This document shows, in pieces, positions 62,614 to 64,000 of a stretch of DNA of 64,000 nt. Positions within the stretch are counted from its first letter, which is position 1. Every line of letters begins with the position of its first letter. Source of the DNA: Stratiolaelaps scimitus (Eukaryota > Arthropoda > Arachnida > Mesostigmata > Laelapidae); contig JABWDB010000002.1 in the NCBI GenBank assembly GCA_019614645.1, forward strand, positions 22,557,501-22,621,500, in the 5' to 3' direction. Both the position numbers and the translations under genes were made by a program. The notes beneath the pieces were generated by a model. The model had not been told where the DNA came from and searched no databases. It saw only the letters and a program-made list of their open reading frames with translations.

Positions 62614-63841
62614 ATACTTTGCCGCTGAATAATATTGTAGTCCGTATTAACGCTTTTGTCAAGATACTAAAATCATAAAAACATAAAAATTTATAGTATT
62701 TATGCGACATACTTTAGCCGATTGTCGAGTTGCGACAGCAAGACCTAATTTTGTATCTTTACGACGATTATCATTTGGACATTTGTGGTTCATTGATTAG
62801 GATGCTATGTGATTGCTACCCGCTACCACTGCTAGATTTAAGGGGTTTGACTCTATAGGTCGGCGTCTTATCCACGATATAACAGACTAGTTCGATCAAA
62901 TCAAATAGATAAGCTAGCAATGAATGTACCCATAATAATATTCCTCTCATTGTGTAACAGTCGCTGTCTAATGACTCTGTTGTCTAACGATAATGGAGTA
63001 CTTGTATTGTATTGGATAATAACGTAACCGACAACACTGTATCAATGTAACCCATCTCATCGCTAGTTTGGGACTTTAAGGCGATTGCCGCGGCCACAGC
63101 CGATTAGCTGGCAGGTCCTTATATTGCTAATAAATACAAGGTTATATTGCCAGCCCGGATTAAATCAAGAATATGTTCGTCAGCTGTCGCCAGTTGTATC
63201 ATTGTTCCATTATCAAGTTGTCGACGTTCGTACGTGAAGCTTTTAACCACAGCCGAAAACTACGCTTATAGGTCGCTTCAATCTGCAGTGGCAGTACCTA
63301 TTGTAGGTGACGTAATGTTGGCTTTCCGGCACGTAGCTCTGCCTTTATGTCAGTGACCCCCTGCTTAGACTGGCTTGCCTAGATAGCTTCTAGTGGATGA
63401 ATCTTGACGAGCTGCGAACAACCATATTGATATCTGTATTGTTGGAAAGAATCAATGATGATGATGAGCGACATTGGCCAGACACAAGGCGCACAATCTT
63501 CAATTGCGCGGGCTGGATATTGTACGTCGGCCGCAGTGAGCACATGTGTGCGATCACGTTTTTATACTGGATTACAGTAACTGGTGCAGAATATAGCTCC
63601 ATGCACATAATCCATAAGTAATCGACAGGCTCTAGCCTTTTCGTGTAGCGAATGTTACCATGATGTGGCCTGGCTATCTGTGTTTGTAGCGTATTTCTAG
63701 GGTACAATTCAAGACAGACCTACTGGAGTCCTGATCATGGTTCAGAACAGTAATTGACAAACATCTATGCTTGAATCAAGGATAGATTAGGTTAGTCGTT
63801 TTCTGAAATCCTCATTCAAGCCAATAAATTTGCATAACTAT

Positions 63842-63882
63842 TTAGCTCTAAAACATATATATATATATATGTTTAGAGCTAA
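63842..63882. repeat. Hairpin 1 (TA-loop inverted repeat)
   Basis: The left arm TTAGCTCTAAAAC pairs with the right arm GTTTAGAGCTAA with one bulged base, and the TA-repeat loop can also pair. The same TTAGAGCTA motif recurs at 63902-63910. Confidence 0.85.
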
Positions 63883-63911
63883 TATTTTATAATATTAATA
63901 TTTAGAGCTAG

Positions 63912-63959
63912 TGAAAGATTTACTCCTATATATATATATTTATATGAGTAAATCTTTCA
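63912..63959. repeat. Hairpin 2 (perfect 14-bp arms)
   Basis: TGAAAGATTTACTC (63912-63925) is the perfect inverse complement of 63946-63959. The 20-nt TA-rich loop extends the stem almost fully. Confidence 0.9.
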
Positions 63960-64000
63960 AAGTGTTTTTCGAAACGTTGAACATGGCCTATTGAAAGGGC

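Noticed and set aside
1..64000. CRISPR arrays, bacterial operons, rRNA, or well-known conserved microRNAs (such as let-7, miR-1, bantam, miR-100)
   Set aside because: No spaced direct repeats, ribosome-binding-site-led ORF series, rRNA cores or matching mature microRNA strings were seen by eye. A covariance-model search would be needed to exclude small RNAs fully.

Overview
This window looks like eukaryotic nuclear DNA, most likely from an arthropod. CpG is not depleted, unlike vertebrate DNA. Consensus GT-AG splice sites are easy to find. Very little of the sequence is open for long. The rest is AT-rich non-coding sequence full of dinucleotide and trinucleotide arrays (TA, CA, GA, CAG, CAA/GTT, AAT, GGC). 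A chelicerate such as a mesostigmatid mite or tick would fit this look, but nothing here proves it. No rRNA, tRNA, CRISPR array, bacterial operon or viral gene cluster was found.

The best host gene is on the + strand and is sparse. A first coding exon (6312-6418) has an in-frame stop upstream, a good start context and a GTGAGT donor. It joins, with matching phase, a 58-nt exon at 41591-41648 across an intron of about 35 kb. Several downstream exons could follow in the same phase. The one with the best support is 53831-54037, which has a strong acceptor, a stop codon and an AATAAA signal 35 bases further on. The product (123 residues if this model is right) is not recognised. Two small exon-like segments (3042-3150 and 3202-3294), separated by a phase-compatible 51-nt intron, may be its 5' leader or a separate small gene. 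Just left of it, a minus-strand start codon (5039) with a GTAAGC donor suggests a divergent gene sharing the GC-rich stretch 5040-5560.

Inside the giant intron, antisense to the host gene, lies the most striking object: a 477-codon minus-strand ORF (12141-13574). It fuses a Ty3/Gypsy-type Gag region directly to an integrase H2C2 zinc finger and an integrase-core-like region that seems to lack its catalytic residues, with no protease, reverse transcriptase or RNase H. A second open segment (13626-13976) lies upstream in exactly the same frame, separated by a single TAA. A short hydrophobic ORF with a consensus splice donor follows downstream. It is either a degenerate retroelement or a domesticated Gag-integrase gene.

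Other minus-strand exon candidates are 40597-40701 (very strong acceptor, open to a stop) and 22008-22094 (strong donor). GC- and CpG-rich stretches at about 14.0-16.1, 22.6-23.4, 26.6-28.8, 34.1-34.9 and 60.0-60.8 kb may be regulatory or leader-exon regions. The right end carries two adjacent hairpins (63842-63959). Most of the remaining sequence is intronic or intergenic, with no supportable gene.
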